Shown here: positions 18,968-32,482 of the stretch, piece after piece | How positions within the stretch are numbered: position 1 is the stretch's first letter | Layout of the letters: every line of letters begins with the position of its first letter | NCBI GenBank assembly: GCA_008330645.1 | Contig: VLTN01000008.1 | Coordinates: 186,001 to 250,000, forward strand | Direction: 5' to 3' | From: Cafeteria roenbergensis | Lineage: Eukaryota > Sar > Bigyra > Bicosoecida > Cafeteriaceae | DNA: 64,000 nucleotides | Program-made: the position numbers and the translations under genes | The notes under the pieces: generated by a model | Told to the model about the DNA's origin: nothing | What the model saw: only the letters and a program-made list of their open reading frames with translations | Databases searched by the model: none

Positions 18968-21900
18968 ATGGCCACGCCGCCGGTGCTGCGGTGGCCTCGG
19001 CCGGCGGCCGGCGCAGAGCGACCCAGCTCTCCCGGCAGCAACGCCCCCCGCCCTCGCGCAGTGCTGCCCCCCGCCGTGCGGGACGACCTGGAGCGCAGGT
19101 GCCAAGCGCTGGTCGAGCAAGGGCAGCGCGAGGATGCCATGGCGCTCGTGCGCGAGACGCTGCTGCGCTACAGCAGCGCGCGACCGGACGCCCGACTCCC
19201 TCGTCCGGCCCCTCGCCGCGAGCCGGAGCCTGCTGCGCCCGTGAAGCGCGTTCCAATGTCACCCATCCGACGGGCTGGGGACAGCGCAGACCCGGGTGAA
19301 GCTGGGCCAGTCCGACGCGGCGCCAGCAAGGTTGCCTGGTCAGCCAGCGCTGGCCTCGGCCCGGCGCGAGGGCTGACCGCCTCGGCATCGACGCCGTCCC
19401 TCTCCCGCCTGGGCCCCGTGGCCACTGCGGCGCGAAGGCTCCCGGCCCTGCCCCGCGCTCCCGTGCCTGCGCCGCCTCGCGCGGGCTCGGCGGCCCGCGC
19501 CCGCCGCGCCGAGCAGGCCATGGCCGGGATCACGGCCTACACCGCGGACGCGGCCCGCCGCTGGGCTCCCCCGGTGCTGGGCTCCCCCTCGGTCAGCCGC
19601 CTCTTCTGGCTCTGCGCGGCGCTTCTGCGGCACCAGCTCATCTCGACGGCGCTGCCGGGATACCCCGAGGACGTCCACCTGGGTTGTAGTGACCTGTGGA
19701 CGCAGCGGGCGGCGGCTGCGGCGGCAGCTGCGGCCGAGGGGATCCCCGGCTGCTGCCGGCGGCGAAACGCTGGCGGGTCGCGACGGCGGCGGCGAGTGCG
19801 CGCGCAGGCGCAGTTTGGACCCCCGCTGGTGTGGGCGTGGGCGCGCGGCGCGGCGGCGGCGGTGCGGTCTGGAGGCGCCATCCCTGCCGTGGAGCTGGCG
19901 AAGGCGCCAGCGGCGCCCCCGGAGCTGCAGCCGTCGGCGGGACTTGCCTCGCCGCTGTGGCCAGCAGTTGCAAGAACCGGTGTGCCGGCTCTGCCGCGAA
20001 CCCGGTCCGGCACGCTGCGGGCAACGGCCATGGCGGCAGCGGGGGGATTCGCTCCGTCAGGCGCGCAGAGCAGTGGCGCTGGCGCTGGCGCTGGCGCTGG
20101 CGTTGATGGCGCTGATGGCGCTGGTGCAGTTGCTGCTAGTGGAAATGACACCGGTTTTGGCCCGACTCGCGGCGCCAGCGCGGCGTCACGGCACCGCATC
20201 GCGCGGCTGCGCAGAGAGCGGTTGGAGGCTTCCAGCGGCGCTGTGTTGGAGTCGCTCGGGGATGCGTTCGCTGGCGTGGGGGCTTCAGCAGCGCCGTCAC
20301 AATCGCCACCACTCTCACCCGGAGGCGGAGGCAGAGGAGGAGGAGGAGGAGGAGCAGCAGAAGCAGCAGCAGGGGAGAGAGACCGAAGAGCGTCGTCAGC
20401 GGGCCGCGAACTGGCACCGGTCGCTCCCCCAGTCGCGGATACGGAGGGGGCCCAGAGCGCAAGTCGTCCGGCCGTGCCGCGGCCCCTCGGCTTCGAGCGG
20501 CTGTCCAGGGCAGAGCTCACCACCGCAGCGCGGGGCATGGTGGCGGCCCGGCCGGAGCTGCTCGCCGCGCGCACATCGCGACTGATCCTGATGCAAGCGT
20601 CCTCCTCCTCCTCCTCGGCGTCAGTCCCTGAGCTTCCGGACCTCGAGAAGGCCCGCGGCGCAAAGCAAGCGGCGAAGCTGTTCGCGGAGAGTGGAAGGGT
20701 TCGTGCCCTGAGCAGAGCCAAAGGAGAGACCAGCGGCAGAGCCAGCAGTGGCGACGGGTCGGACGCCGAGGCGAAAGCCGCCACAGGCCAACCAGCTGCA
20801 CAGCCGTCGGCTGCAGCGAGCTCTGGCGAGGATGAGGAGGCGGGGGCGGATCGAGCCGTTTGGCGGAAGACGATCCGGCGCCGGTGGGCGCACGGCCGGT
20901 CACGGGAGTCCAGTCCAGACCTTGGGGAGCGGGCGGGTGCTGCCCCGGCGGGCGCTGGGGGCAGGGGGGCGGAGGAGGCGAGGGTGCTCGAGCGACGCGC
21001 CAGCGTTGTCCGAGAGCGGCTGCACGCGATGGTGGCGCCCGACACCGCGGCGCCGAAGCGGTCGGCCTCGCCTGCGGTGCTCCGCCACCAGGAGGTGCCC
21101 CCCTCCCTGAACAGGGACGTGTCGCTGGCGCAGCTTCGGCGGTTCCACTCGATATTCCTGCTGGACCAGCGAGAGGCCGGCGCCGCGCCCGCGGGGGCAG
21201 GCGCTGAGGAGGACGCGGGGGCGAGCGGCGCCGAGTCGGCGGGGTCGGCCGGGGCGGGGCAGCGCCACGAATGGGGGCGGTTTCAGCTGCGGGACGACCC
21301 CTTGTCCGTGGCGCAGCGCATCCCGCTCGTGGCCGTGCCTGTCGTCGTGGCCGCAGCGCGGGCGGCCAGGGTGGTGGCAGCGGAGCGCATTCAAGCAGCG
21401 GCCCGCGGGCGGGCGAGCCGGCGGTCGGCTGGGAGGGCGCGGGCGGCGCTGCGCATGGCCGTGAGCACTTGGCAGGGGTTTCAGCGGCGCACGCTGAGGG
21501 CGTGGCTGCGGGAGGCGAAGGAGGCGCCGCTGCGGCGAGTGCAGCTGCGGCGGTTTCTGCACTGGCGAGCGGTCGTGCGACGCACCGTGTGGCAGCGGAT
21601 GTTCTTCAGAGTGGCGTCGGGGCCGTTCCACACGTGGAGGGAAAACGCAAGACAGCAGCATAAGGACAGGGTGAGGGCCATGCTGCTGCAGCGGCTGCGG
21701 CGGCGCCTGCAGCAGCGTCGCTTCCTGCTCGAGCTGTGGCGGGCTGCCTGCGGCAAGGAGTGCGAGAACGACCCCACCACGCTGCGCGGGGCCGCCCTGT
21801 GGCGCCAGCGGCGGGACGTGAAGTCGGCATGGGTCACACTTCGCGGGAGGATGCTCGGCAGAGCCAGAGCGGCGGCCGCCCCGCTGCGAATGGCAGGGCT

Positions 21901-24900
21901 AGTGGCACGCGTGCGCGGCCCCGTCCCCGACGCTGCGGCCGCGGCTGCAGCCGCCAGGGGCGGCACAGAGGCCGCCAGCGCGCCGGCCGGGGCAGTCCCG
22001 TTCCCCGTGAGCTTGAGGCAGGCTCGCGTGGCCGCGACGCTGGTCCCGTTCCGAGCGTGGGCGGCCATCGCAAGAGCGGAGCGGTTCGGGAGGCGGCTTG
22101 GGACTCGGCTTGGGTTCCCGTCGCAAATGCCCCTGACCTCGGCCGTGCTGCTGCGCGATGCGCCAGCAGAGGCGGAGGAGGACGAGGTGGCGGAGGCGGA
22201 TGGCGGCGCCAGCAGGGCTGGCGACGGAGCTGGGCAGGGCAGCGCCGCCGTGCAGGCCGACGCAGCAGGCACCGGGGCCGCAGCGGCCAGGCCCGTGTCC
22301 CCCGCCAGTAGCGCGGGCAGCCGTGGACAGTCTCTGGCCCGCCGCCCTCGCCGCCCGGCTCGGGACGCCGTTTCCGGCCGGCGCGCGCTCCGGGCTGCTG
22401 CGGCTGGCATCGCGGAGCTTCTGGACGAAGACGGCTCCCCCATCGACGTCTATGCTTTGCGGGAGCCGTGGGTGGCCAGCGCGGCGGCGGCGGCGCTCAA
22501 AACAGGCGCGACGGACGTGTGTGCCGGGATGCCCCGCCTGCAGCCTCTGCTGCTCCCGCTGCTCTCCCATGCATCGCGCGTCGACCTGGCTCTCGCCGAC
22601 TCCGCCCACACCGCGCTGCGCAGGGGCATGCTGGCCGCCCGGCGCCGGGCTGTGGGCCCGGTGGCCTTTCTTGACGATTCGGGCGCGGCCACCGAGCTGT
22701 ACGACACCGTCTCGCGTCAGGCGGCGCGCCAGGCAGCCTCCGCGCTGACGTCGACGAGGCAGGCCCTGCAAGAGTCAGGGGCCGGCCCCTCCGCCGTGGA
22801 CGCTGGCGCAGCGGTACTCAGTGCCTCCACCGCGGGCTCCGCAATGCAGCTGGCTGACAGGCGGGTTCGCGAGCATGCGGCTACGACGTTCGTCCAGTTC
22901 ATCACGCTGGTGCGCACGCGGTTTGAGGCGTGGTGCTCGTTCCGGGCGCACCGCCAGCGCGCCCGGATGGTGGAGCTGCTTCACACAGCGGCTCTGCAGC
23001 GCCGAACTCTCAGGGCGCTGCAGTACGCGACGGCCGCGAGTCTCGAGGCCCGCCTGACGCGCGAGGAGCGGCTAGCGAGGCTCAAGGCGCGCCTGGGCGA
23101 AAGGCGGCGGTCTGTGGAAATGGCGGCGGCTCCAGTGCGGGCAGCGGGCGCCACGGATCCATCTCCAGTGCGGGCAGCGGGCGCGACGGGCCCTTCTCCA
23201 AGTTCTGCGCCTGGAGACGCGGCCGGCGACACGCGTGGTCCTGAGCGCACGGACGCAGCACCCCAGCCCGCTGTGGACGAGCGGGCGGCTTGCGGGCGTG
23301 GGACCGTCTTCGCTGGCCCGGCGGGCGGGACGAGCGACGCAGACGGGGTGTCTTCTGTCGAGAGTGCAACTGTGGGTTCCACTGCGGCCGCAGCCGCCGG
23401 CGGAGCCGCAAGTGGCCGGAGATCTGGGCCCGCAGGCATCCCGCTGCCGGGCTGCAGCGACTCGAGCGCAGGTGGCCCCGGACTCGCTGAGGACACGGGG
23501 GCAGCAGCGGCAGCAGCACAAGCACCGCCCGCACCAGCAGCAGCAGCAGCACCAGCTGCTGCTGTCGGAGTGCGCGCAGTCGCTCCTAGCCGCGCAGCCA
23601 GCTCGGAGCGTCCTGCGCTGCGTGGCCCGGGCGAGGGCGTCAGCCTGCCGGGCGCGAGCTCCGGCCCTCCCCGTCAGTCGTACCCGGGGCCAGAGGCAGG
23701 GGCGAGGGAGCCGTTCAGCACCCACGCAACCACGGGCTCGGGCGGCGCGCAAGCCAGCTCCGCTCTGGACGCCCTGGACTCGCCCGAGGCTTCTGGTGCG
23801 GCATTCCAGCCCGGGAGCGGGGCTTCAACAGCGGGCGGGGGCGCTGCCCCCGCAAGCACAGCAGCCTTCGACGAAGCTGCAACCGTCCTTGGCGCAGTCG
23901 GCGATGAGGCTGCAGCGACAGACGGCACGCTCTCTGGCCCGCAGATCGCGCTTCCGAACCCAGCCGCCGCCGGAGATCCGGCCATGGCGACAGCAGCGCC
24001 GTCCGGCCCCGCGATCGCTCGAGGCGTTTCCTTCGCGGGCGAGGTGCACCAAATCCCGGAGCAGAGCCCAATCCCGGACGAGGGGGGCGGAGAGGGCCCG
24101 TGGCTGGCTGCAGGGTCGGGCTCGTCGGGCGGGCGCGAGCGTCCCGCGAGCGCCAGGGCTGGCGCTGAGCGTCAGCTGGCGGTGAGCAAGGGGGCAGCCG
24201 CGCGTCGCCGCGCGTCGGTGAGCACGGACCCGACGCTGCTGCACCAACAGATCGCGCAGATGAGGCTCAAGCACGCGCCGCTGCAGGCTCGCGTGCAGGT
24301 GCAAGAGCAGACGGAGGGCTCCAACGGCATCTGGGGGCGCTGGGAGGCCCGGGCGTCGGGCGAGATGGACTATCGCATCGAGCAGGCGCGCCTCGAAGCA
24401 GCGAGGCGGCAGGCCGAGGCTGAGGCGAGGGCGGCTCGCAACGGCGGAATCGGCGAAACGGACGCCCTGATGGTGGAGCGCGCTCGCCTGCTCCACGACG
24501 CTATGTGCAAGGGGTACGATTGGCTCTACCACCTGCGGGACCTGCGCTGGCGCATGCTGTGCTTCAACAGGCTGCGGCTCTGCGTCCGGGACAAGGTGGG
24601 CATCCGGCTCGGCAACCGGGCGAGGCTGCGGCGGTGGCTGCGCATTTGCGCGCGCCTCAACTGGATTCGCCGCAACGCGGCGGCCTTTCGCGCCAGGTGG
24701 ATGGTGATGCGGACGTTCTTGGCGCTGGCGGAGGCCAGGCGCATCTCCAGGACGGTCGGGACGCCGGGGCAGTGGGAGGCTAACAGGAGGCGCAAGCAGC
24801 GCCAGGCAGCCCTGTCGCGACTCATCGAGGACCTGCCCCGGCCGGAGGCCGAGGTGGTGATTGCCTCTGCGAGAGGGCAGTTCCTGCTGTGGCGCGAGCG

Positions 24901-27900
24901 TGCGGGGCGCCAGCGGGCGCGGCAGGACTTGCTTGACGGCTTCGCGCGCATGGCTCGCGTGCGGCGGCTCCGTCAAGCGTTCTGCGCCCTGGCGCTGGTG
25001 CGGGAGGCGGCGGCTCTCGGCAAGCCAGTCATGCCGATGCCAGCGTTGACTGACGCGCCCTCGCCTGCCCCGGACGCCGCCGCAGGGCCAGCCGCCCGAA
25101 GCGGCGGCGAATCGGCCCCCTCCCGGTCCAAGCCCCCTAGGGGCGTGGCCCCCGTGGCGGACATGCGTCGGGTCGTCTTCGTGGCCCCGGAGCTGCGCTG
25201 GCTCTACCCTGCCCTGATGGCTGCGCACTGGCCGGCTCTGCCAGACCGCTCGTTGCCCCGCCACTCGGCGACAGCGTCGCTCAAAGAGTCGCTCAGAGTG
25301 CTTCGGATCAGGGACAGGAGGGGCGAGCGAGCAGCCCGCACTGGTCCTGTGGTGGTGGTCGGCGCGCCGCTTGGCCCCGTGGGCCTGCGGGCGGCCGTCG
25401 ACCTGGACACGCTTCGGCGCACCATGTTCGAGACGGCTCTTCCGGAGCGACTTCACACTTCGTGGCTGATGCAGAACCTGGACACGGCGCGGCGGGCCCG
25501 GCTGCGCGAGGCGGCGGCGCGCGAGCGAAGGATGCGTGTCGCCGCGATTCACGCCGCGGCTGGCGCCGCCGAGGCCAGGGAGGCCGAGGAGGCCGCGGAT
25601 GAGGCAGCCGACGAGGCAGAGGCTGCCAACGCGAGCGCCTTGGCCGCTCACGCGTCCTCGCAGAGCCTGATTCCGACGTCGCCCGAGGCGGCAACGGGGA
25701 GCGCGGGCTTGGAGTCCGGCGGCCAAGACGCCGCGGCCGCCGCCCCAGACTCCGGCGGTGCACTGGTGCCAGCAGCTCTGCCGTCGCTTGCGGTGCGGGG
25801 GGTGGACGATCGGACGACGCGGCGGCTGGCAGCGCGCAAGTCCACCCGCGCCGTGCTGGGGGGCGAAGCAGCCTCCGCCTGGGACAGCATCATTCCAGAG
25901 CCCACGTCGGGCGGGGTGTCGCTCATCGACAGGCTGCCCCCCCCGCTGCCTGCTGTCGTTGGCGGCTCGCTGTCGTTCCCCGAGGCGGTCGACGTCCTGG
26001 ACGCGTCGCTCCGCAGCACTCTGGCCGTCGAGCGGAAGCTGGTGGCCGTCGCGGCAGCAGAGCGCGCCACGGTGGCCAGAGGCGGCGCGCGGTGCCATGG
26101 GCCCGCCACCAAGCCCATTGCGGCAACCCTTCCCTTTGCAGAGGCGTGCGCGGCAGACGAGTCGATTTGGGGGCTCATTGCGCAAGTGGGGAAGGATGGC
26201 TCGGTTGCGTCGCTCGGTCTATTGTTTGGCCGTGGCGTGAACCGACTGATGGCGCGCCCCCTGGGCAGGCGCGATGCCGCCGATGCAGGCGACGCCAGTG
26301 TCGGCCGGCTTCGCAAGGGCTCCGGTGGTGAGCCCGCACCAGCCGCCGCTGCTTCGGCGGGAGGACAGAGGTCGCCTGGCCGCGCAGTCACGCAGGAACG
26401 GGCTGCATCCCCAGGCTTTCGAGGCGGGACCGCGTCCCCGCCGGCTTCCCGCCGGGAGCGAGGCGAGCCCGACGGGTTCCTCGGCGCCGGCGCCGGTGCA
26501 GGCGCAGGCGAGGCCATCGCTGCGGTGCGGCCCACAGCGGCCTCTCTCGCACTGGCAGCGGCGGCTGCGTCGACGGCGTTGCACCCTATGGCCGGCCTGG
26601 CGCTCACAGCGCGGCTTGAGGACGACGCGGCAATGGCGCGCGTCGCCATTGAAACGGGCGCAAGCATCGGGCTGGGGCGGCAGCAGCCGCAGGCGGTGGA
26701 GGCCAGCCTGGACGGCCACACTCTGGCAGGGCTGCGAGCGGCGCAGCTGGCGGCCGCGGTCGAGGCCGTGCCGCCGCGGTGGGTCGGCGCTGAGGCGTCG
26801 GGCATGCTGCTGCGAGCCAGCCGGCTGCACGGCAGGGGGGCCACGCCGCAGTTGCGAGCGGAAGCGGCCGAGGCAGGCAAGCGGGCCAGCGCCTGGGAGG
26901 CGGCGCTGATCAGCGCGACGGCGTCATTCAGAAGCGGATCAGCCAGGGCCCGACAGGACGCCGCGGACGCCATGCGGGCGGCGACAGGCGAGTCCGAGGA
27001 GGCAGGCTCCCATCGAGGGCGGCCAGGCGGCGAGGGCGGTGTCGCAGGCCCCGCGACCGTGCGCATGCTCGCTCTGCTTCGGGACGAGGACGCGTGCGCG
27101 CTCGTGGCGGCCGTTACCCCTGAGAACATTCTAAGGGTGTGCCTGCTCACGGACAGGGGGCGAGTGACACCGTGGCTGGGCACGGCCCCCGGGGGCAGGC
27201 TGGTGGTTCTCGGGGACCCACGGCCGTTTCTGCAGGCAGCCGCAGCGTCAATGCGCGGGGAGCAGCAGCCCCGAGACACGGCACAGCCGGGCAGTAAGGG
27301 CGGGGCTGGGCGCCACCTCGCCGGTCTGTTCGGCACCGCGTCGCGCCTTGGCGGGCTTCAGTCGCTCGGCGCCGTTACGCGGCTGACCACCCGCCGATCC
27401 CAGCTGGCCGGGTGCTGGCCCCACGAGTCCTTGCCGCCGTGGAGACGCGGAGTGGCCGCGTGGCGGCGCGAAGCTGTGGGTCTGGTCCAGCGGGCGCTGG
27501 CCCCAGCCGCAGCGGGCGCCAAAGCTCGCGGGGGGGGCGTATCCGCGGCAAGCAACAACGAGCCAAGCGTGCCTCCGCAGGGTTTCGGGTCGATGTCGGC
27601 CCGCGAGCTGGAGGCGCTGCCCAGCCGGTCCAAGCGCGTGCTGGCCTCCAGAAGCCGGGGCCTGCTGGAAGCTGCCGCTCGAGCAGCGGCCACCGATCCA
27701 CGGCTTGCGTTGGCGCTGGGCGACGCAGTTGCCAGCGTTCGTGTTGACGACGCGGTGGTGGTGGTCGAGGAGCCGTCTGCCGTGTGGGACTCGCCTTCCT
27801 TGGACGCTGCCGTTGCCACCTCCGAGTCCCGGGCCAAGCCGCAGTCTGCCGCATCGCGCGTGCGCTGGGGTACGCCCATGCGCCTGGACAAGGCTGGTGG

Positions 27901-30571
27901 GCGGGCATCTCCGGGGGCTGGCCCTGTCAACGGACGAGCAGGCGGCGAGGCGGCGGGAAGTGGCACGAGCAAGTCTCCAGAACGAGACGAAGGTGTTCCG
28001 GGCGGCCGCCCACGAGCTGGTGCAGCGGTGGCGTCATCGCCAGCTGCCGAATCGGTGGCTCCAGCCCCTCACACCACCAGCGATGGCTATGGTGGCGGTG
28101 GCGACGGCAGGCCCAATCCCCGCCCGTCAGATCGCGCAGTGCTTGCCCTGCAGCCCGGCCAAGCGGACGCCCTGGCCTTGTCCGGGACCCGCTTGGATTC
28201 GCCAGCGCCGCCAGCGGCCCGAGCGGCCGCTGCCTCGCCGACGCGATCGGAGAGCGCCGACTGGACGGCCGGCCCGAGAAGGCTTGCACCGCCCGGCGGG
28301 CGGGAAGCCAAGCCTTCGCCGGACAAGCCTGTCTGCGGCACGGCGCCTCAGCCCGGCGCGCCTGCGCCTCACGTCGAGAAGCGGTCCGCGGAGACGAGGG
28401 GGCGGGACCGCTCGGGCGGACTTGCTGCCTCGCTGCGGCGATTCAGCGCGCTGGGTCTGCCAGCGCTGTACGGTCTCGGGTCCGACCCGTTCCTCGTCGG
28501 CTGGCACTCCGGTGAGATGGGCGGCTCTGGGGCGCGGCCCCGGTCCGTGTCTGAGCGACGCCGCAGCGTGGTGGGGCCTGCGGGAGCCCTGGCCCTGCCT
28601 CCCCTGGGGCAGAGGCGGCCCGCCACGCCGGCGGACCGCGCCAAAGAGAGAGAGTGGCGGCGGCTGCGGAGGTCGCTGAGGCGCGCGAGGGCGCCTCTCA
28701 TTTCGCGCGGGGAGCGCTCGGAGGTGCTGGCCGGGTGCCAGATTGACGAGGACGGCCGCCAGGAGACCCCGCTTGCCAAGGGGGCGGCGGCCGAGGCAGA
28801 GGCTTCCCTGAGCCCGTCTCTTCGAGCCGCGCTGGCGGCATGCGTTGCAGAGCGACAGGCGGTGGTGGCCGCAGCGTCGAAGCGCGCAAACGATCTGGCT
28901 TTCCGCCTCGTCGCCCTCCGGGAAATCGGAGTCGGGCCGGCCGTGACGCGAGCGTTTGCGGAAACGCCAGTCGGGGGCCACAACCAGGCCCTGCTGGGGG
29001 GTGAGGCCGATGCCGCATCGCTTCGCCCCCTCAGCAGCAAGCGGCTACGGGGCGCGCTGGGGTCGCGGTTCGTGGCTTTCGGCATCGCGCGGTGGCTGCT
29101 GCGCGCGCTGTGCCACGGAATTACAACGGAGGGGGGTGCGGGACCTCAGCCTGGCGAGGCCTCGGACCAGCAGTCAAGCCATGCAATCTGGGGCAGGCAT
29201 GTGGAGGACGATGGGGGGTCGGGAAGCGACTCGAGCAACTTCGACGACAGCGAGGACGACAGCGGGGACGAGGCCGAGGGCGTCTTGCAGGCCGAAGCAG
29301 GGCCGGCGGCTCTCGCGCCCGCGGTGTGGCAGGCGTGCGTGGGGGCAGCTATGGCGGTCTACATGCCAGAGGGCGCAACCGCAGTGTCGGCCGAGACCAG
29401 ACAGCTGGCCGCGGCCGCAGCTCTTGCCGTTTCGCGGGCGGCGTCAACAACCTTGGGGCTTCGCGTTGCCGTGCCGCGCGAGCTGGTGCTCGCCGCGAAG
29501 CCGCCAGCTCCTCCGGCGGCCAAACTCAGGGGGGCCGGGCGCCACCGGGGCCGGATGGCTGCGCCCCCCGGAACGAGAGTCGGGACGCAGGGCGCCACGA
29601 CGAGTTCGGCCCCAGCTTCAAGCGCCACCTTCCCAGCCGAGTCGACGCCGACGTCCGACGACGAGGCCGACACCACCCCGCCGGCCCTTGAGGAGGCGGA
29701 GGAGGAGGGGGAGGGGGAGCACTCGTCAGTGGGCGCCGAAGCGGACCAGGCGCAAGGCCCCGCCGGGGAGGAAGGCGCCGGGCCACAGCTGACCCACGCG
29801 CAGCGGGCCGCGCGGGCATCGGAGCTCCTTTCGGCATCGCGAGCGCTGGCCCGCAAGGCCCGAAGCCTGTTGCTCAGGGGCCGGGCGGTGGTGTGTGCTG
29901 CTGGCGAGGGCTCTGGCGCGACGTCAACTCTCGATGTGTTCACGGCTGTGACGGGGAGCGATGCGGAGGTGAGAGCAAGGGGAGCTCTGCTTGCAGCAGG
30001 GGTGGACCAGCAGCGCGCCTCAGCCAGGCTGCGCCGCCTGGCATCCGCGCTGGAGCGCGCAGCAGTCCTCGGTGGCCCGTCTCTGCCTCCCCGGGCTGTT
30101 TGGAGGCGCGGGTTCGAAGACAGCGTGCTGGCCAGGCAAGCTTCAGGGCAGGCAGCCCCGCAGGGGGAAGGCTCTCTCGTTGGCGTTGGCGCGTCTGAGC
30201 TGAGCGGTGCAGGGTCCATGGAAGCACGGAGGGCTGCTGTGCTAGAGCTTCGCCAGGGCCGGCGCATCGGCATGCCGGGCCGACGTCGAATCATGCTTGC
30301 GGCACGTGTAGCTGCTCAAAGGGTACGGTACTTTGGGCAGGGGGCCGCTGCGGAGACGACTGGGGCAACGAGCGTCGGCAAGCCGCGTCTTGAACCTCTG
30401 GGCTGGGGATCCGACGAAGCCGAGGACGAGCTGGGCGACTCCGGCCAGGCAGGCAAGCAGCAGCCTGGCGACGGCGCGAAGCAATCAGCGGCCGGGACTG
30501 CCCTTGGCGGGCTAGCGCGTACGTTTGAAAGCTACAGACGGCCTGGGGTGCTCCGCATGTTCCGTGGCTGA
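18968..30571 (+). CDS. Giant IQ/Sfi1-like Trp-Arg-rich repeat protein
   Basis: A single uninterrupted ORF of 3,868 codons gives 3,867 residues; 18968 is the first ATG. Long Ala/Gly/Ser/Pro-rich linkers alternate with helical, basic, Trp- and Phe-rich blocks. The first (about residues 800-930) opens with an IQ motif ([15 protein letters not shown]) and continues with units such as [38 protein letters not shown] and [13 protein letters not shown]. Further blocks lie near 1298-1365 ([17 protein letters not shown]), 1841-1930 ([17 protein letters not shown]) and 1968-2015 ([17 protein letters not shown]). Spaced Trp/Arg helices like these resemble Sfi1 repeats, which bind centrins along basal-body and centrosome fibres; the IQ motif suggests calmodulin or centrin too. 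The C-terminal third has no visible domain. The call is by pattern only. The absence of introns over 11.6 kb is striking beside its neighbours. Confidence 0.6.
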   Translation: MATPPVLRWPRPAAGAERPSSPGSNAPRPRAVLPPAVRDDLERRCQALVEQGQREDAMALVRETLLRYSSARPDARLPRPAPRREPEPAAPVKRVPMSPIRRAGDSADPGEAGPVRRGASKVAWSASAGLGPARGLTASASTPSLSRLGPVATAARRLPALPRAPVPAPPRAGSAARARRAEQAMAGITAYTADAARRWAPPVLGSPSVSRLFWLCAALLRHQLISTALPGYPEDVHLGCSDLWTQRAAAAAAAAAEGIPGCCRRRNAGGSRRRRRVRAQAQFGPPLVWAWARGAAAAVRSGGAIPAVELAKAPAAPPELQPSAGLASPLWPAVARTGVPALPRTRSGTLRATAMAAAGGFAPSGAQSSGAGAGAGAGVDGADGAGAVAASGNDTGFGPTRGASAASRHRIARLRRERLEASSGAVLESLGDAFAGVGASAAPSQSPPLSPGGGGRGGGGGGAAEAAAGERDRRASSAGRELAPVAPPVADTEGAQSASRPAVPRPLGFERLSRAELTTAARGMVAARPELLAARTSRLILMQASSSSSSASVPELPDLEKARGAKQAAKLFAESGRVRALSRAKGETSGRASSGDGSDAEAKAATGQPAAQPSAAASSGEDEEAGADRAVWRKTIRRRWAHGRSRESSPDLGERAGAAPAGAGGRGAEEARVLERRASVVRERLHAMVAPDTAAPKRSASPAVLRHQEVPPSLNRDVSLAQLRRFHSIFLLDQREAGAAPAGAGAEEDAGASGAESAGSAGAGQRHEWGRFQLRDDPLSVAQRIPLVAVPVVVAAARAARVVAAERIQAAARGRASRRSAGRARAALRMAVSTWQGFQRRTLRAWLREAKEAPLRRVQLRRFLHWRAVVRRTVWQRMFFRVASGPFHTWRENARQQHKDRVRAMLLQRLRRRLQQRRFLLELWRAACGKECENDPTTLRGAALWRQRRDVKSAWVTLRGRMLGRARAAAAPLRMAGLVARVRGPVPDAAAAAAAARGGTEAASAPAGAVPFPVSLRQARVAATLVPFRAWAAIARAERFGRRLGTRLGFPSQMPLTSAVLLRDAPAEAEEDEVAEADGGASRAGDGAGQGSAAVQADAAGTGAAAARPVSPASSAGSRGQSLARRPRRPARDAVSGRRALRAAAAGIAELLDEDGSPIDVYALREPWVASAAAAALKTGATDVCAGMPRLQPLLLPLLSHASRVDLALADSAHTALRRGMLAARRRAVGPVAFLDDSGAATELYDTVSRQAARQAASALTSTRQALQESGAGPSAVDAGAAVLSASTAGSAMQLADRRVREHAATTFVQFITLVRTRFEAWCSFRAHRQRARMVELLHTAALQRRTLRALQYATAASLEARLTREERLARLKARLGERRRSVEMAAAPVRAAGATDPSPVRAAGATGPSPSSAPGDAAGDTRGPERTDAAPQPAVDERAACGRGTVFAGPAGGTSDADGVSSVESATVGSTAAAAAGGAASGRRSGPAGIPLPGCSDSSAGGPGLAEDTGAAAAAAQAPPAPAAAAAPAAAVGVRAVAPSRAASSERPALRGPGEGVSLPGASSGPPRQSYPGPEAGAREPFSTHATTGSGGAQASSALDALDSPEASGAAFQPGSGASTAGGGAAPASTAAFDEAATVLGAVGDEAAATDGTLSGPQIALPNPAAAGDPAMATAAPSGPAIARGVSFAGEVHQIPEQSPIPDEGGGEGPWLAAGSGSSGGRERPASARAGAERQLAVSKGAAARRRASVSTDPTLLHQQIAQMRLKHAPLQARVQVQEQTEGSNGIWGRWEARASGEMDYRIEQARLEAARRQAEAEARAARNGGIGETDALMVERARLLHDAMCKGYDWLYHLRDLRWRMLCFNRLRLCVRDKVGIRLGNRARLRRWLRICARLNWIRRNAAAFRARWMVMRTFLALAEARRISRTVGTPGQWEANRRRKQRQAALSRLIEDLPRPEAEVVIASARGQFLLWRERAGRQRARQDLLDGFARMARVRRLRQAFCALALVREAAALGKPVMPMPALTDAPSPAPDAAAGPAARSGGESAPSRSKPPRGVAPVADMRRVVFVAPELRWLYPALMAAHWPALPDRSLPRHSATASLKESLRVLRIRDRRGERAARTGPVVVVGAPLGPVGLRAAVDLDTLRRTMFETALPERLHTSWLMQNLDTARRARLREAAARERRMRVAAIHAAAGAAEAREAEEAADEAADEAEAANASALAAHASSQSLIPTSPEAATGSAGLESGGQDAAAAAPDSGGALVPAALPSLAVRGVDDRTTRRLAARKSTRAVLGGEAASAWDSIIPEPTSGGVSLIDRLPPPLPAVVGGSLSFPEAVDVLDASLRSTLAVERKLVAVAAAERATVARGGARCHGPATKPIAATLPFAEACAADESIWGLIAQVGKDGSVASLGLLFGRGVNRLMARPLGRRDAADAGDASVGRLRKGSGGEPAPAAAASAGGQRSPGRAVTQERAASPGFRGGTASPPASRRERGEPDGFLGAGAGAGAGEAIAAVRPTAASLALAAAAASTALHPMAGLALTARLEDDAAMARVAIETGASIGLGRQQPQAVEASLDGHTLAGLRAAQLAAAVEAVPPRWVGAEASGMLLRASRLHGRGATPQLRAEAAEAGKRASAWEAALISATASFRSGSARARQDAADAMRAATGESEEAGSHRGRPGGEGGVAGPATVRMLALLRDEDACALVAAVTPENILRVCLLTDRGRVTPWLGTAPGGRLVVLGDPRPFLQAAAASMRGEQQPRDTAQPGSKGGAGRHLAGLFGTASRLGGLQSLGAVTRLTTRRSQLAGCWPHESLPPWRRGVAAWRREAVGLVQRALAPAAAGAKARGGGVSAASNNEPSVPPQGFGSMSARELEALPSRSKRVLASRSRGLLEAAARAAATDPRLALALGDAVASVRVDDAVVVVEEPSAVWDSPSLDAAVATSESRAKPQSAASRVRWGTPMRLDKAGGRASPGAGPVNGRAGGEAAGSGTSKSPERDEGVPGGRPRAGAAVASSPAAESVAPAPHTTSDGYGGGGDGRPNPRPSDRAVLALQPGQADALALSGTRLDSPAPPAARAAAASPTRSESADWTAGPRRLAPPGGREAKPSPDKPVCGTAPQPGAPAPHVEKRSAETRGRDRSGGLAASLRRFSALGLPALYGLGSDPFLVGWHSGEMGGSGARPRSVSERRRSVVGPAGALALPPLGQRRPATPADRAKEREWRRLRRSLRRARAPLISRGERSEVLAGCQIDEDGRQETPLAKGAAAEAEASLSPSLRAALAACVAERQAVVAAASKRANDLAFRLVALREIGVGPAVTRAFAETPVGGHNQALLGGEADAASLRPLSSKRLRGALGSRFVAFGIARWLLRALCHGITTEGGAGPQPGEASDQQSSHAIWGRHVEDDGGSGSDSSNFDDSEDDSGDEAEGVLQAEAGPAALAPAVWQACVGAAMAVYMPEGATAVSAETRQLAAAAALAVSRAASTTLGLRVAVPRELVLAAKPPAPPAAKLRGAGRHRGRMAAPPGTRVGTQGATTSSAPASSATFPAESTPTSDDEADTTPPALEEAEEEGEGEHSSVGAEADQAQGPAGEEGAGPQLTHAQRAARASELLSASRALARKARSLLLRGRAVVCAAGEGSGATSTLDVFTAVTGSDAEVRARGALLAAGVDQQRASARLRRLASALERAAVLGGPSLPPRAVWRRGFEDSVLARQASGQAAPQGEGSLVGVGASELSGAGSMEARRAAVLELRQGRRIGMPGRRRIMLAARVAAQRVRYFGQGAAAETTGATSVGKPRLEPLGWGSDEAEDELGDSGQAGKQQPGDGAKQSAAGTALGGLARTFESYRRPGVLRMFRG

Positions 30572-30860
30572 GTGTCGGCATGGCATGTGCACCTTTGAGC
30601 TGCGCTTTCTTGCGACAAGGTCGCGGCGCCGCTGCAACGCGCCCCCCTGCGCACCTTGTCTGCCGAGCGTTCAACAGTGTGGCACACACCACACACTGAA
30701 GGCCCCCCGTCCCGGCAGCGGTCGGCCCCAGGGCGGGAACGGGATGCGGCTAGCGCCGGGGCTCCGAGTGTCGCGATGCTGGCAGAGCTCGGCCGCAGCG
30801 TGGATTCTTTGCCAAGCCGCCTCTCGCAGGTCACCCTCGCCCGGCTCCCCGTCGGCAGCC
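30572..30860. other. Short intergenic region before CK1 copy 1
   Basis: These 289 bp between two plus-strand genes presumably hold the promoter of the first casein kinase. I see no motif. Confidence 0.35.
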
Positions 30861-32482
30861 ATGTCAGAGCTCAAGGTCGGCAAGAAGTACCGCGTGGTCA
30901 AGAAGATCGGCGCCGGCTCGTTCGGCGACATCTATCTGGGCATCAACGACTCGACAAAGGAGGAAGTCGGTGAGCGCGGCGCGCTTGACCGCTTGCGCGG
31001 CTGGCTCAGGCTCTCGCTGGACCAACTGCCCCCGTCCCCTCTCCAGCCCTCCCCCCTCCCGCCCCGCCCCGCAGCCATGAAGCTCGAGTCTACCAAGAGC
31101 AAGCACCCGCAGCTCATCTACGAGGCCAAGCTGTACCGCATCCTCCAGGGCGCCGTGGGTGAGACATTTTTGGCTTGACGCTCTTTTTGGGGGGCTGCTT
31201 CAGCGCCGGCTACGCCAAAAGTTCGCGCGTTGGCGCCCCTCCGCCCCTGACCCGCTTCCGCCCCGCTCTCCTGGCTCTCCGCAGGCGTTCCCTACATCCG
31301 CTGGTACGGAGTGGAGGTGAGCCCCGCGACGCCGGCGAAGCTGCGCGGCCGTGGGAGAAGAAACTGCCACTGCGCCAGTCTGGGCGCGATTCGTTGGAGT
31401 GGGACGGTTCTCTGTGCTGCAATCGGCGCCTTTGTCGTGCCCGCAAGGGCACCCTGGGCTCTGAACCCCAACCGAACCGAGTGCCCGCCTCGAAGGCGGG
31501 GCACGCGCAGCAGCAGGAGGCATCAGCCCCACCCTCCCGGCTCCTGCCGCAGGCGTTTTCTGGTCCGAAGGCGCCGCCCGCGTTCATCGTGTCGACCTCC
31601 CCCCCGCTTCCTCCCTTACCCCTGCCTCCCCCTCCCCCTTCGCTGCGCCCGCAGACCTTCCCCCAGGGCTCCTTCAATGTCCTTGTCATGGACCTTCTGG
31701 GAGAGTCCCTCGAAGACCTGTTCAACCGATGCGGCCGCCGCTTCTCGCTCAAGACCGTGTTGATGATCGCCGACCAGGTGCTGCTCCGCCTCGAGTACAT
31801 CCACTCCAAGTCGTTCATCCACCGCGATATCAAGCCCGACAACTTCCTCATCGGGCGTGGCCGCCGCTCGAACATCATCTACGTGATCGACTTTGGCCTG
31901 GCCAAGCGCTACCGCGATCCCAAGACGCACGTGCACATCATGTACCGCGAGAACAAGCACCTCACGGGCACGCCGCGCTACGCCTCCATCAACAACCACC
32001 TCGGCATCGAGCAGTCGCGCCGGGATGACCTCGAGTCGCTCGGGTACGTATTCATGTACTTCCTGCGCGGCTCTCTGCCGTGGCAGGGCCTTCGTGCGAA
32101 CACGAAGAAGCAGAAGTACCAGAAGATCATGGAGAAGAAGATGGCGACGCCTGTGGACCTGCTGTGCAAGGGCTTCCCGGACGAGTTCCGCATCTACTTC
32201 GAGTACTGCCGCGCGCTGCGGTTCGCGGACAAGCCGGACTACTCGTACCTTCGCCGTCTGTTCAAGGACCTTGCGCTCCGCAACGAGATCGAGTACGACG
32301 GCAACTTCGACTGGCGTGCCTCGGAGAGCGCTCCTGCCGCGCGCTCGTCGCGCACTGCCGCCGCTGGCGCGGCCGCTGCCGCTGGTGGGACGGGCACCGG
32401 CACTGGCACTGGCCGTGCGGCGGCTCCGGCCGGCGCCCCCGGCGCTGCGGGGGCCTCTGGCTACGCTGAGGGCGCCTACTGA
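30861..32482 (+). CDS. CSNK1: Casein kinase 1, copy 1
   Basis: Exons 30861-30969, 31075-31158, 31285-31316 and 31655-32482 encode 350 residues. Order of motifs: Gly-rich loop [15 protein letters not shown] with the ATP-binding Lys, [10 protein letters not shown], catalytic [10 protein letters not shown], metal-binding DFG in [12 protein letters not shown], and the CK1-specific SIN sequence ([20 protein letters not shown]) that replaces APE of other kinases. TKKQKYQKI is the conserved basic motif linked to nuclear and centrosomal targeting in CK1 delta/epsilon. The catalytic domain fills about residues 1-297. The tail is Ala/Gly/Thr-rich, without clear autoinhibitory sites. CK1 enzymes phosphorylate pre-primed Ser/Thr and occur in axonemes, centrosomes and nuclei. 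All donors are GTGAG, and exon 3 is only 32 nt. Intron 3 (338 bp) contains a pyrimidine-rich tract. Confidence 0.96.
31645..32316 (+). repeat. Homogenised segment, CK1 copy 1 (partner 33846-34517)
   Basis: A 672-bp block from just before the last acceptor to codon FDWR aligns without gaps to 33846-34517. By eye there are only about ten base differences, while flanking intron, upstream exons and tails are diverged. Confidence 0.85.

Noticed and set aside
19537-26185. Long minus-strand open frames (500-790 codons) opposite the Sfi1-like ORF
   Set aside because: Stop codons are rare in antisense frames at this GC content. No domain, start context or splice pattern supports them.
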